The notes: generated from the sequence alone by a model not told the origin. A DNA stretch of 26,971 nt from CAYLZW01 sp964388085 (GCA_964388085.1 CAYLZW010000050.1:1-26971), one strand, 5' to 3'. Shown: positions 1-9,138, counted from the stretch's first letter. Numbers and translations: made by a program.

Positions 1-216
1 CGTCCTCGTCGTCGTCGAGCTCGGGGCAGCCGTCCGCGTCCTCGAAGCCGTCGCGGTCCTCCGCGTCGAGCGGGCAGGCGTCGACGCTGTCGCGCAGGCC
101 GTCCTCGTCGTTGTCGAGATCGGGACAGCCGTCCACGTCGGCGTAGCCGTCCTTGTCCTCGGGCACGGTCACGCAGGCGTCCTCGTCGTCGGCGATGCCG
201 TCGCCGTCGGTGTCGC
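1..216 (-). repeat. TSP3-type Asp-rich calcium-binding repeats (continue past the edge)
   Basis: These encode residues about 317-388 of the barrel protein. Repeated units of the form D-x-D-x-D-G with spaced Cys (DAC, GCPD, ACP, GCPE) are visible, and at DNA level they appear as recurrent cgtcctcgtcgtc-like tracts. The array is cut by the window edge, so the number of units is unknown. Confidence 0.85.
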
Positions 217-1165
217 CCGCGGGCGGAGCCATCGCGTAGCGCACGCCGGCGAGCACGCGATAGAGCGGGCTGCCGTAGCCGCCGATGAGCCCGCTGCCGA
301 CGCCCACGTGAAAAGAGAGCGCCTCGTCGATGCGCCAACGCAAGCCGACGTCTCCCTCGAGCGGGCTCGCGCGCACCGCGTGCAGGACGGGCGCGGTCTG
401 CAGCGTCGTGCGCCCGAGCAGGTTCTCGACGCCGGCGCGACCGTAGACGTCCATGTAGAGGGCGACGTCGTGCACACCGAGCTCGAGGGGCAGCACATAG
501 CCGAGGCCGGCGCCATAGACGAGCTCGTTGCCGATGACGAGGTCACCGATCTCGCTGCTCTGACGCAGGCGCAGACCGGCATAGCCACCGATGAAGTACG
601 GCCCCGCGGCGTAGCTGGCGTGCGCGGCGCTGCGCAGCGTGAGGTTCTGGTCACCCAGGTAGGACGCCTCGTCGCCGGTGGGCAGCGTGGTGTCGAGCGA
701 GAGCCCAAGCGCGCCGCCTTTGAGGTCGAGCAGCGTCATGTGCGCGCCGAGCCCGAGGTCGCCGAGGCCGGCCGGCGCGATCGGCGTGGCCGTGCCCCAC
801 ATGCTGCCCTGCTGAAAGAACGCCCACGGCATCGCCGCGTGCAAGGAGAGGTAGCTGAGCAGCGGTACGTCCACGGTGACGACGCCCATGACCTGCCGGC
901 CGACGACCTCTTGCAGCACGGTGCCGTCGCGCTTCGCGCGCAGCAGCGGCGAGCGCGCGTAGTGCAGCCAAAAGCCGAAAGAGGGCGCGAGCGCCGGGCG
1001 GCTCTCGGCCGACGGTGTCGCCGGGGTACCGAGGTCATTCACGGCGGGTAGGAAGAGCTGCAGGTCCGCTCCCGACGTCGGCCCCGCCTCCTGGGCGCGG
1101 CTCGGCGACGCCCACGCGCACAGCAGCAGCGCCGTCGAGAGCAGCAGTGAGGAGGACGCTCTCAT
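1..1165 (-). CDS. Outer-membrane beta-barrel protein with TSP3 repeats, OmpA-fusion type (3' end outside window)
   Basis: The reading frame stays open from the ATG at 1165 to the window edge, so only the first 388 residues are visible and no stop is seen. Residues 1-24 form a Sec signal peptide (MRASS, a Leu/Ala core, then SRA before QE). Residues about 25-312 are rich in alternating hydrophobic, Gly and aromatic residues, as in an outer-membrane beta-barrel. From about residue 317 to the edge there are acidic thrombospondin type 3-like repeats (DTDGDGIADDEDAC, DGYADVDGCPD, DGLRDSVDACP, DGFEDADGCPE), which in known families bind calcium and often link a barrel to a peptidoglycan-binding OmpA domain. 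That OmpA domain would lie beyond the left edge and is inferred, not seen. The start overlaps the stop of the upstream gene as ATGA, and GGGAGG at 1178-1173 sits 7 nt before the ATG, so it is the fourth gene of the operon and probably translationally coupled. The barrel plus TSP3 architecture is clear; the OmpA name is likely but unproven. Confidence 0.85.
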   Translation of the reverse strand, partial: MRASSSLLLSTALLLCAWASPSRAQEAGPTSGADLQLFLPAVNDLGTPATPSAESRPALAPSFGFWLHYARSPLLRAKRDGTVLQEVVGRQVMGVVTVDVPLLSYLSLHAAMPWAFFQQGSMWGTATPIAPAGLGDLGLGAHMTLLDLKGGALGLSLDTTLPTGDEASYLGDQNLTLRSAAHASYAAGPYFIGGYAGLRLRQSSEIGDLVIGNELVYGAGLGYVLPLELGVHDVALYMDVYGRAGVENLLGRTTLQTAPVLHAVRASPLEGDVGLRWRIDEALSFHVGVGSGLIGGYGSPLYRVLAGVRYAMAPPAGDTDGDGIADDEDACVTVPEDKDGYADVDGCPDLDNDEDGLRDSVDACPLDAEDRDGFEDADGCPELDDDED

Positions 1166-1178
1166 GGACGGTCCTCCC
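1162..1178 (-). promoter_or_regulatory. RBS and ATGA overlap at the start of the barrel protein
   Basis: GGGAGG at 1178-1173 lies 7 nt before the ATG at 1165-1163. The TGA stop of the upstream gene (1164-1162) overlaps that start as ATGA. The coupling fixes the start and puts both genes on one transcript. Confidence 0.8.
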
Positions 1179-4100
1179 GGCGGCGACGCGTCACGACGAG
1201 CAGGCCGCCGCCGAGCGCCAGCCACAAGAGCGCGTCGGCCTGTGACTGCGGCCCGAGCGCGCAGACGCAGCCTCCCCCACGCGGGAACCCCGTCTCGCGC
1301 GGAATCGCGGGTGGCAAGGCCACGAGCGGCCGCAGCGTGGCGCGGTAAGCCCCGAGTCGCGTGGCCTCGAACACCACGCGATCTCCCTCGATGTGGACGA
1401 GCTCCACCGGCTCCTCCACGAAGGCGCCGTCGAGCGCGTCGGCACGTTCGATGCGGAGATCCTGCGCGCTCGTCGCCACGCGATCCGCGAGCAGGCGTAG
1501 CTGCAGCTCGACCGGGGTCCGCGCCGGCAGCGCCGTGCCCTCGGGGAGCTCGAAGCGATAGCCGCGCGTGACCGTGCGCGGCTCATCCTCGTAGAGCTCG
1601 TCGTCGACGGTGACCTGGAGCTCGCGCTCGAGCGACTGCTCCTCGTTGGAGAAGGCGCCGAAGGGGGCCAGCACGAGCCGGCTGCGGTCGGGATCACAGC
1701 CCGCGGAGCGCCGCATGGGAGCGCCGCCGCCGCCCGCCGCGGTGATGTCGGCCTGCGCGCCCAGCGGTAGGCGCTGCAGCGTGACGTCGAGGTGCTCCCC
1801 GAGCGCGAGCGTGCGCGACAAGCTGACATAGGGCGCGTAGCCGTCCTTCTGCAGGAAGGTGAAGAAGCGCGCGTCGGCTTCGTCCGCCGCGAGCCCGAAC
1901 GCGAAGCGCCCTTCGTCGTCGCTCACGAGCGTCCAGGCTTTGCGGCTCGCCGCCTGCACGACGGACACGCGCGCGCCCGCGATGGCGGCGCCCGCCTCGT
2001 CGATGACGCGCCCCGTAATGGAGCCCGTCGAGCGCGCCACCGTCAAGCGCGCGGTGGTGGTCTCGCCGGCCTCGATCTCGAGCGGGATCGACGTCGCCAC
2101 GATGCCGGCGTGCCACGCCCAGACGACCTGGCTGCCGGTCGGCGCCACCTCGAAGCGCGCCACGCCGGTGGCATCGCTCACGGAGGTGTGTGCGCCGAGG
2201 CGTACCTTCACGTCGGCGACTCCCGCACCCGTCTCGTCGACGACCGTCACCTCGAGCGCGCCCGCCGGCAACACGCGCAGGGTGCGCGAGGTCTGCTCGA
2301 CGCCGCTCGCCTCGTCGATGAGCCGGACCCGGGTCGCGCCGGCCGACCGCCCCTCGAGCGTGCCGGTCTCATCGACGACCGCGACGTCCTCGTCGTCCAC
2401 GTGCCATCGCCAGCCAGGGACCGCGCGAGCGACGGGCGTCGCCACGTCGATGGAGCCGAGCACCACGCGCTCCCCAGCCGTCAGCACCGTCGAGACAGGT
2501 GTGAGCGGTGGCGGCACCTGGAGCGTGCCCTCGTCGCTGGCGCCGAGGCTGTCCACGACGCGGACGGTGACGCTTCCGCCCGCGCGCGCCGTGATGATGC
2601 CGACCGGCTCTCCGTCGGGGGTAACGGCAGAGCTGACGGTCGCGACGGCGGTGTCGTCGGCGCTGAAGGTGTAGGGCGGGGTGCCGCCCTCGACGTAGGC
2701 CAGCAGCTCCTCGGGCGCGCACAGATCGACCGGGCCCGCCGGCAACACGAGCGTGACGGCGCCGGGGCCCGCGTCGACCTCGGGGCCTGCGTCCGTCCCC
2801 TCGCCCACGACCTCGAAGAAGTCGTGATCGAGCGGCACGCCGGCCGCGCGCAGCTCGACGACGTAGGCGCCGCCCTCGAGCGTGGCGCTCGGCTGCGCGT
2901 CGCTCGCGTCCGCGACGGCACCCACGGCCAGCGAGGCGATCACGCGCTCGTACGTCGCCACCACCGCGCCGTCGTCGAGGCGGCGCACCACTACGGTGAC
3001 CGGGACGTCGCTCCACGGCTCGCCTCCCACGTTGCCCACCCGGCTCGCCAGCTCGACGTCCTGACCCGCCGCTACCAGCGCGGGCGTCGCGGTCACGTTG
3101 CCGGCGAGCGTCGCCGCCACGTCCGGCGCGACCACGGTGAAGGCGCTCGTCGCGCGGGCGAGCTCAACGCCGGAGTCCGCGTCCGTGGCGATGAGCTCGA
3201 CCGTGTAGACGCCCGCCGCCGCCGTGCCGATGGACCACTCGCGGCGCCAGCGCTGCTCGCTGCCTGGCTCGAGCCCGCTCAGCGCACGGGGCAGGGTGGC
3301 GACGACGTCCCCGCCGGGTGCCGTGATGACGACGTCCGCCGCGAGCGCGGGGTACGCGTACGCGAGGTCTGGGTTCCGCAGCCGCGGGAACAACACGGCG
3401 TCCTCGTGCAGCGCGTAGAGACCGCGCTCGGGCGAGATGTTGGCGAGCAGCGCGTTCGGATCCCCCGGCTGCGGCTGCGGCGAGGGCAGCAACACGAACG
3501 GATCCTCGTCGATCTCGACGGGAGCGCCGCCCGCGGTAAAGCGCGCCCGAGCGATGTAGCTGCCCGCGGGCGCGCTCCCCGAGGACCACACGATGCCAGC
3601 GGGCGGCTCGATCTCGAGCGCCGCCCCGACGCTGGCTTGCAGGCCGCGCGCGCGCGCATACAGCGAGCTCGGCGGGATCTCTTCCAAGCCCGCGCCCGAG
3701 GGCGCTCGCCAGCGCACCGCGAAGCTCGCCGTCGAGGTCGTGTCGAACCAGACCGCCTCGAAGCGGTGGAAGCCGCGCTCCAGGAACGCCACCCCCTGCG
3801 TGGTGCCCGCCCCGCTGCGCGAGACGACGCGCGCGCCGTCGATGTTGAGCCAGGTTCCGTCGTCGCTGCTCACCTCGAACAGGTAGCTGCCCGGCTCGGG
3901 CGCGTAGAGGAAGCCGCTCACCTCCGCGCCGATCCAATCCGCCGACACACCCCCGCCCGGCCCATTGGCGCCGAGGTTGAAGCGGACCTGGTTCAGAGCG
4001 CGCACGTACACGGGCGCCGGCTGGAACACGAGGCCCTCGGGCGTCGACAGGACCGATTCGTCAGTGTCGAGATTGTAGAAGCGAGCCACGAGCCGGCCGG

Positions 4101-7100
4101 CGGTGCCCGGCGCGGCGGGCGCGGCGGGCGCGCCCACGTCGTCGGCGCCGTAGAGCACCACGCGCAAGCGGCGCTCGCCGCCGGCCGGGGTCTCGCCCGC
4201 CATGAGCACGCGCAAGCGCCCCGTCGCCGAGAGCAGGGAGTCGAAGCCCGGATCGGCGAGGAAGCTCGAGGGCAGCTCCACGAGGCCCGCTTGCGTCTCC
4301 TCGTAGACGCGCAAGCTGCCGACGTCGACGGCGCCGCTCAGGCCCGCGTCGGCCAGCGCCGCGCTCAGATCGAGAGGCAGCTCGACGACGACGTCGGTGC
4401 TGGTCGATCCGCCGCCCACGACGGCGAGCGGCAGCGCCCAGCGGAAGTCCTCGAGGCCCACGAGCTCGGCCTGGTCGTGGCGCAGCACGCGCAGCACCTC
4501 GACCACCGCGCCGTCCTCGTCGTGGATGCTCACCACCGTGGTCGGATCGAGCAGCCCGGGAGAGATGCCCGAGACGGCGAGGTCCACGGGGACCTCGTCG
4601 CCACGCGTGTAGCTGTCCGCTGGAACGTCGACGTCGACGGCGATCTCCGTGGTGGCGTGCACCGTCGGGATCGCGAGCGGGAGCTCCACGCGCGTGTCCG
4701 TGGCGCGGTTCACGTAGAAGAGGGAGATGCGCGAGGCGATGGGCCGCTCCTCCTCGTGCTCCATGCCCTTCAGCAAGAGATCCACGTCGAGGCGCGTCAG
4801 GAAGCCGTCGCGCAGGCCCGGGAAGTCCCAGCGGTGCAGCGAGCCGCGCGCGACCTCGAGGTTCTCGCCGCGCCGGTTGCTGCTCTTGAGCGTGATGCTG
4901 TCGGGCAGCTCCATCTCCACCTCGAAGTCGAGGCTGGTGAGCACCTCGACGATCTTCGGTACCGCCAACATCACCATGGTGGTGTCGTCGACGTTGCTGT
5001 CGCCGCCGTTCAGGCGTCCCCAGGAGCCGTCGAGCTGCTGCGCGTTCAGCAGCGCGAGCACGCCCGAGCGCAGCGTCGGATCGTCGCGATCGAACAGCCC
5101 GGTGGACGCGAGCGCATAGAGCACCACCGCGGTGGTGATGAGCGGGCCCTGGTCGAACGAGGTCGCGTCGTCGGTCCAGGTCCCGTCCGCGGCCTGGCGC
5201 GCCACCAGCCACTCGGCCAACGCGTCGCGCTGATCGAGCAGGGGCGCGACCCGCTCATCGTCGAGCTGCCGCTCATAGTGCGCCAAGAGCACGTTGACCC
5301 CCTCGAGGATGCGACCGAGGTCGAAGTCGCTGTAGCTGGTCAGGCTCCTCGACAGCAGCCAGGCGTGGGTGCGGCTGACCGCGTCCTCGTAGCGCGGGTC
5401 GTCCGGGAAGAGATCGACGGCGCGCACCATGCCGGTGACGGCGTACTGCGTGATGCTCGGCACCGAGCGGTAGCTGACGTCGAAGTGATCGTTGCTCCAG
5501 GTGCCGTCCGCGTGCTGGTTGTCCACGACGTAGGAGGCGACCGTCCGGAAGAGCTCCACGTTGCTGCGCGCGCCGGTGAAGCACAGGCCCTCGACGACAC
5601 AGCGGCCGGCGGGATCACAGCCACGCCCTGCGGGGCAGTCGTCATCGATCGCGCAGGCCTGCACGCAGGCGCCGGCGGCGTCGCAGTAGGAGCCCGTGGC
5701 GCAGTCGGCGCTCGCGCCGCACGTGGGTGTCGCGCCGAGACAACGTCCGCTCGCGCTGCAGCTCTCGCCGGCCTGGCAGTCGGCGTCGAGCGCGCAGCCG
5801 GAGGTGCAGACGCCGTCTCCGCCGCAGAAGCTGCCGGCCGCGCAGACCGCGTCCGAGAGACAGGCCCGCGCGAGCTCGCAGCGCCCGCGCGCGCTGCAGA
5901 TCTCATCGCTGGCGCAGTCCACGTCGTCCGCGCAGGCCGCGACGCAGGCGCCGTCGCCGTCGCAGTAGTTGCCCGCCGGGCACTCGAAGTCGGCGCTGCA
6001 CAGGGGCAACGCCTCGAGGCAGCGTCCGTTCAGGTCGCAGCGGCTGCCGGTGGGGCAGTCCGCGTCCGCGTCACAGCCGGGCACGCAGACGCTGTCCCCG
6101 TCACAGAACTCGCCGCGCGCGCAGTTCGTCGGATCCGTGATGTCGTCGTAGAAGGACAGCGCCCAGACCGTGAGCTGCGTCGTCGTGCGCACCTCGGCCC
6201 GGTTCGAGATGGTCCCGTTCGGGTTCACGTAGCCCGCGATGGCGTCGAACAGCGAGTCCATCCGCGTGGTCGATGGCGGGATGAAGACGTCGTCCGCCAG
6301 CGTGGCGCTGACCAGCGCCTGGGTCTGCACGTGGCAGCCGAAGCAGCGGTTGCCGTTGTTCCAGTTCATGGCGTGGTTGCCCGACCAGCCCGCGCCTCGC
6401 TGCGCGGCCTCGACCACCGCGGCGACCAACGGGTCCTCGTCGGCGATGGTGCCGAGCCGCGCGCTGAGCTCGACGGTGGCGCGCACCTCGGGATCGCCGA
6501 CCGCCACCTCATCGGGGCTGACGCTGACGCTGCCCTCGACGAAGGGCCCGATCTGCAGCTCTCGCGAGCCGTTCACGACGGGAACCGGCTCGACGAAGCC
6601 GGGACCATCGAGCGGGTTCTCTCCCGCCGCGCTCAGCCCGATGACGTAGACGCCGTTCTCGGCCGGCGTGAAGCGCACCAGCTCGACGAGGCTCACGTCG
6701 CGCTTCGCCAGCTCGAAGGCGGCGGCGCTGTCGCTCGCGACCACGGCGCCGGAGCTCTGCTCCGTGACGGTGGCGGTCAACGTGATGTTCGTCAGGTCAC
6801 GGTTCGATCGGTTGACCACCGTGCTGCTCACGGTGATCTCGGTCCCCTTCTCGGCGGCCGCGGGGCTGACCAGGATGAGGTCTTGCAGCGACAGGCGCGG
6901 TGTCAGGCTATCGACCTCGACGAAGATGCTGCCGAAGTTGTTGAACTCGTTGCCCTCGGCGTAGATGTCGTCGGCGTCGCCCCAGATCCACAGCTGGTGG
7001 ATCCCGCCATCGAGCACGATGTCTTCGAAGGCGATCTCGACGCTGTCGCTCTCGAGCAGCGGCACCAGGGCCTCGCCGAGCAGGAGGCCGCTCTCGCGCG

Positions 7101-9126
7101 GGTCGCCGTTGTACAGGCGCACGCTAATGTTCTCGCCCGGCCCGCCGGCGCGGTTCGACAACGCGCCGTGCAGCGTAAAGGGCGTCTGCTCGAACAACTG
7201 CACCGGGTCGGTCGAGAAGTCGGCGGTGCGCACGAACACCTCGGGTGGAATGGTGACCGCGGGCTCTGGCAGTGGTCCGTCGACGTCGCCCGGATCTGTG
7301 GGCGGCGGCGGCGGCGGTGGCGGCGCGGGCGCGTCCTGCACCGGCTCCGGCTCCGGCGGCGGCTCCAGCGTGATCGGGATGTCGACGCGGTTGTTGCCGT
7401 CGTTGAGCTCGACGACGAGATCGTCCGGATCGATGAGCAAGCTCAGCACGTAGCTGCCGGCCTCCGACGGCATCGAGAACGACTCCGCCAACGCGGTGGC
7501 CCCCTGTCCGTCGAGGACCGTCAGGACACGATCGAAGAGGATGTCGGCGGCCGGCGCGGCGACCCGGCGCATCATGCCGAGCACGCGTACGTTCGTGACC
7601 GCCGTGCGCCCGGCGTTGTACGCGCTGAAGCTGACTCGCGCGTTCGGGCCGAGCGTGACGTCGATGCCGCTCAAGTAGAGCTCGGCACCGGCGGGCGGCT
7701 CGCTGAGCGTGATGGCGTAGCCGGGCGAGCGACGCCCCTCGGTGCCGTCCGCTGCGAGAGCTGCAAAAGTGTAGACGTAAGTGACCCCGGCCGGGAGCCC
7801 CTCGTCCGTGAACGCCGGATCGCTGACACCGGCGCCGACGAGCGCGCCATCGCGATAGACGTTGTAGGCGACGGCGCCGGCGCTGCTCAGGTCGCGCCAA
7901 GCGAGCTGCACGTCACCGTCGTCGATGCGAGCGGACACGTCGTCCGGCGCGGGCAGCAGCACGATGACGAGAGCCTCGGCGACGTTGTCCGACTCGAGCA
8001 CCTCCGCCAGCGCCGCCAGCGGATCGGCCAGCGCGTAGAGCGGCTGCGGCCCGAGGAGGCCGGTCGTGGGCAACGAGAGCTGCACGCGCGCGACGCCGCC
8101 GGCGGTCAAGGTGACGAGCTGATCGCTGCCGACCTGCACCCCCGTGCTCGGGTGACCGCGCATCACGCGGACGCGCACGTCGGTCAAAGGGACCGCGCTC
8201 GGGTTCTCGACCGTGACGGTGAGGACGACCGGCTCGCCGGCGACCGGGTGCGTCTGGCTGAGCGACAGGCCGCTCGGCGCGATGCGAACGTTCGGCTGCG
8301 CGGCCTCGAGCAGCTCCGCGATGAGCGCGGTGGCGTACGCCTCCCCACCGAAGCTGCCGTCGCTGTCTTGCTGGTCCTCGAGCCACGCCTGCGTCGCGCT
8401 GTCGGCGCGCCCGACGGAGAGCAGCGCCCCCTGTACGAGCGCGCTGTCCGACAGCGTCGTCTCGACGTGTCCGAAGCTGCCGTCGCTCGCTTTGGCGGCC
8501 AGCAGGAAGGCGACCGCGGCGTCCATGGACTCCGTGAGGTTGAACACGCCACGCCACGCGCCGAGGGCACGGAGGGCCACCGCCGTCAGCCCGAGGCTCG
8601 ACGCGTTCTCGCCGAAGGAGAAGCCCCCGTCGTCGCCCTGCGCGGCCAACAGCCAATTGAGCGGCGGTCCAACGACGCTGGCTTGGCGGACGCCGACCGC
8701 GGCGAGCGCGCGCAACGCCAAGCTGGTCTCGAGGACGGCCGACGGGTAGCCGGGCGCGAAGCCCCAACCACCGTCCCGGTTTCGGCGCACGAGCAGGTGC
8801 TGCGCCAACGTCGCCGCGTGCCGGTCGCCGCGCGCGGACAGCGCCAAGATGGTGCGCGCGAGATCGTCGACGCACTCGCCGTCGTCCACGCCGGCGACGA
8901 GGTGCGCGTCCGCGTGCGCCAGGTCTGCCGCGCTGCCGAACGAGGACGAGAGCGCGATGACGGCGGCGCTCGTGTCGCGCACGCGCGCTTGCCCGAAGCT
9001 GCCGTCCGCGCGCTGCTCCCCCGCGAGCCAGGCGAGCGCGTCGTCGCGAGCGCTCTGCGCGAAGGCGGGTGCGGCCGCGAGCGCGAGCAGGAGGGGGCCA
9101 GCCGTGAGCTTCCTTGCGGTACGCAT
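1162..9126 (-). CDS. Giant MYXO-CTERM surface protein: two alpha/alpha-toroid regions, CARDB/FN3/PA14/Ig domains, CxxCH haem motif and Cys-rich repeats
   Basis: This encodes about 2654 residues. The start is chosen at the second of two tandem ATGs (9126; the other is 9129) because GGGAGG at 9138-9133 is 6 nt away; the signal peptide MRTARKLTAG...AFA ends near residue 23. Visible order: prenyltransferase/squalene-cyclase-like repeats (QxxDGSFG, DGGWGF), residues 26-276; CARDB about 276-390; FN3-like 393-480; CARDB 483-590; Pro-rich linker; CARDB 626-740; Ig-like to about 853; CFGCH haem c motif 928-932; Cys-rich repeats about 1001-1184; second toroid region to about 1393, including NVDDTT; PA14 about 1680-1826; further Ig-like domains with a DAGPEVDAGP linker; Big2-like; two carboxypeptidase-regulatory-like domains; MYXO-CTERM tail from Cys2620. 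It is third in the operon: its ATG at 9129 would overlap the preceding TGA by one base. The role is unknown; exported, envelope-anchored binding or scaffold function is inferred. It is unlikely to be a simple cyclase, because it is secreted and mostly adhesion-type domains. Confidence 0.9.
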   Translation of the reverse strand: MRTARKLTAGPLLLALAAAPAFAQSARDDALAWLAGEQRADGSFGQARVRDTSAAVIALSSSFGSAADLAHADAHLVAGVDDGECVDDLARTILALSARGDRHAATLAQHLLVRRNRDGGWGFAPGYPSAVLETSLALRALAAVGVRQASVVGPPLNWLLAAQGDDGGFSFGENASSLGLTAVALRALGAWRGVFNLTESMDAAVAFLLAAKASDGSFGHVETTLSDSALVQGALLSVGRADSATQAWLEDQQDSDGSFGGEAYATALIAELLEAAQPNVRIAPSGLSLSQTHPVAGEPVVLTVTVENPSAVPLTDVRVRVMRGHPSTGVQVGSDQLVTLTAGGVARVQLSLPTTGLLGPQPLYALADPLAALAEVLESDNVAEALVIVLLPAPDDVSARIDDGDVQLAWRDLSSAGAVAYNVYRDGALVGAGVSDPAFTDEGLPAGVTYVYTFAALAADGTEGRRSPGYAITLSEPPAGAELYLSGIDVTLGPNARVSFSAYNAGRTAVTNVRVLGMMRRVAAPAADILFDRVLTVLDGQGATALAESFSMPSEAGSYVLSLLIDPDDLVVELNDGNNRVDIPITLEPPPEPEPVQDAPAPPPPPPPPTDPGDVDGPLPEPAVTIPPEVFVRTADFSTDPVQLFEQTPFTLHGALSNRAGGPGENISVRLYNGDPRESGLLLGEALVPLLESDSVEIAFEDIVLDGGIHQLWIWGDADDIYAEGNEFNNFGSIFVEVDSLTPRLSLQDLILVSPAAAEKGTEITVSSTVVNRSNRDLTNITLTATVTEQSSGAVVASDSAAAFELAKRDVSLVELVRFTPAENGVYVIGLSAAGENPLDGPGFVEPVPVVNGSRELQIGPFVEGSVSVSPDEVAVGDPEVRATVELSARLGTIADEDPLVAAVVEAAQRGAGWSGNHAMNWNNGNRCFGCHVQTQALVSATLADDVFIPPSTTRMDSLFDAIAGYVNPNGTISNRAEVRTTTQLTVWALSFYDDITDPTNCARGEFCDGDSVCVPGCDADADCPTGSRCDLNGRCLEALPLCSADFECPAGNYCDGDGACVAACADDVDCASDEICSARGRCELARACLSDAVCAAGSFCGGDGVCTSGCALDADCQAGESCSASGRCLGATPTCGASADCATGSYCDAAGACVQACAIDDDCPAGRGCDPAGRCVVEGLCFTGARSNVELFRTVASYVVDNQHADGTWSNDHFDVSYRSVPSITQYAVTGMVRAVDLFPDDPRYEDAVSRTHAWLLSRSLTSYSDFDLGRILEGVNVLLAHYERQLDDERVAPLLDQRDALAEWLVARQAADGTWTDDATSFDQGPLITTAVVLYALASTGLFDRDDPTLRSGVLALLNAQQLDGSWGRLNGGDSNVDDTTMVMLAVPKIVEVLTSLDFEVEMELPDSITLKSSNRRGENLEVARGSLHRWDFPGLRDGFLTRLDVDLLLKGMEHEEERPIASRISLFYVNRATDTRVELPLAIPTVHATTEIAVDVDVPADSYTRGDEVPVDLAVSGISPGLLDPTTVVSIHDEDGAVVEVLRVLRHDQAELVGLEDFRWALPLAVVGGGSTSTDVVVELPLDLSAALADAGLSGAVDVGSLRVYEETQAGLVELPSSFLADPGFDSLLSATGRLRVLMAGETPAGGERRLRVVLYGADDVGAPAAPAAPGTAGRLVARFYNLDTDESVLSTPEGLVFQPAPVYVRALNQVRFNLGANGPGGGVSADWIGAEVSGFLYAPEPGSYLFEVSSDDGTWLNIDGARVVSRSGAGTTQGVAFLERGFHRFEAVWFDTTSTASFAVRWRAPSGAGLEEIPPSSLYARARGLQASVGAALEIEPPAGIVWSSGSAPAGSYIARARFTAGGAPVEIDEDPFVLLPSPQPQPGDPNALLANISPERGLYALHEDAVLFPRLRNPDLAYAYPALAADVVITAPGGDVVATLPRALSGLEPGSEQRWRREWSIGTAAAGVYTVELIATDADSGVELARATSAFTVVAPDVAATLAGNVTATPALVAAGQDVELASRVGNVGGEPWSDVPVTVVVRRLDDGAVVATYERVIASLAVGAVADASDAQPSATLEGGAYVVELRAAGVPLDHDFFEVVGEGTDAGPEVDAGPGAVTLVLPAGPVDLCAPEELLAYVEGGTPPYTFSADDTAVATVSSAVTPDGEPVGIITARAGGSVTVRVVDSLGASDEGTLQVPPPLTPVSTVLTAGERVVLGSIDVATPVARAVPGWRWHVDDEDVAVVDETGTLEGRSAGATRVRLIDEASGVEQTSRTLRVLPAGALEVTVVDETGAGVADVKVRLGAHTSVSDATGVARFEVAPTGSQVVWAWHAGIVATSIPLEIEAGETTTARLTVARSTGSITGRVIDEAGAAIAGARVSVVQAASRKAWTLVSDDEGRFAFGLAADEADARFFTFLQKDGYAPYVSLSRTLALGEHLDVTLQRLPLGAQADITAAGGGGAPMRRSAGCDPDRSRLVLAPFGAFSNEEQSLERELQVTVDDELYEDEPRTVTRGYRFELPEGTALPARTPVELQLRLLADRVATSAQDLRIERADALDGAFVEEPVELVHIEGDRVVFEATRLGAYRATLRPLVALPPAIPRETGFPRGGGCVCALGPQSQADALLWLALGGGLLVVTRRRREDRP
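1165..1269 (-). other. MYXO-CTERM-type C-terminal sorting signal of gene 1162-9126
   Basis: The last 35 residues begin with CVC after a Gly-rich stretch. They continue as a hydrophobic segment (ALLWLALGGGLLVV) and end in TRRRREDRP. Cys, one transmembrane helix and an Arg cluster are the hallmarks of the myxobacterial MYXO-CTERM signal, which known work links to myxosortase processing and surface display. Confidence 0.85.
3650..4090 (-). other. PA14-like domain region
   Basis: Residues about 1680-1826 of the 1162-9126 protein run from LVARFYNLD through GFLYAPEPGSYLFEVSSDDG, WLNIDGARVV and LERGFHRFEAVWFD to FAVRWRAPSG. The sequence SYxFxxxSDDGxxLxIDG followed by GxHxxxxxxFD is typical of PA14 domains, beta-barrels that often bind carbohydrate. 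This supports a glycan- or surface-binding role, but the ligand is unknown. Confidence 0.8.
5575..6125 (-). repeat. Tandem Cys-rich repeats inserted in an alpha/alpha-toroid region
   Basis: These encode residues about 1001-1184 of the 1162-9126 protein. Eight half-units of about 20-25 residues alternate between a form like CxxGxxCDGDGxCVxxC and a form like DxDCPxGxxCxxxGRC, so there are about four long repeats. The array starts directly after a toroid helix (LTVWALSFYDDI) and ends just before another (NVELFRTVASYVV followed by HADGTW), which suggests insertion into a toroid loop. Disulfide bonding is inferred from the even Cys spacing and the protein's export. Confidence 0.85.
6331..6345 (-). 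other. CxxCH covalent haem c attachment motif
   Basis: The codons spell CFGCH at residues 928-932, followed by VQTQALV. This is the canonical cytochrome c haem-attachment pentapeptide in an exported protein, located at the N-terminal edge of the second toroid region. Only one such motif was seen. A distal ligand cannot be assigned from sequence, and haem loading is inferred. Confidence 0.7.
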
Positions 9127-9138
9127 CATCAACCTCCC
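9124..9138 (-). promoter_or_regulatory. RBS and start/stop overlap at the RHS-toroid protein junction
   Basis: On the minus strand GGGAGG (9138-9133) is followed by TTGATGATG. The TGA stop of the RHS gene (9131-9129) shares its A with the first ATG (9129-9127), and a second in-frame ATG follows directly (9126-9124). Spacing of 3 versus 6 nt favours the second ATG. Translational coupling is likely. Confidence 0.75.

Noticed and set aside
4950..9050. Reading the toroid protein as a functional squalene-hopene cyclase or prenyltransferase
   Set aside because: It is exported, carries many adhesion-type domains and a surface-anchor tail, and its DxDD motif is incomplete. Only fold-level similarity is supported.
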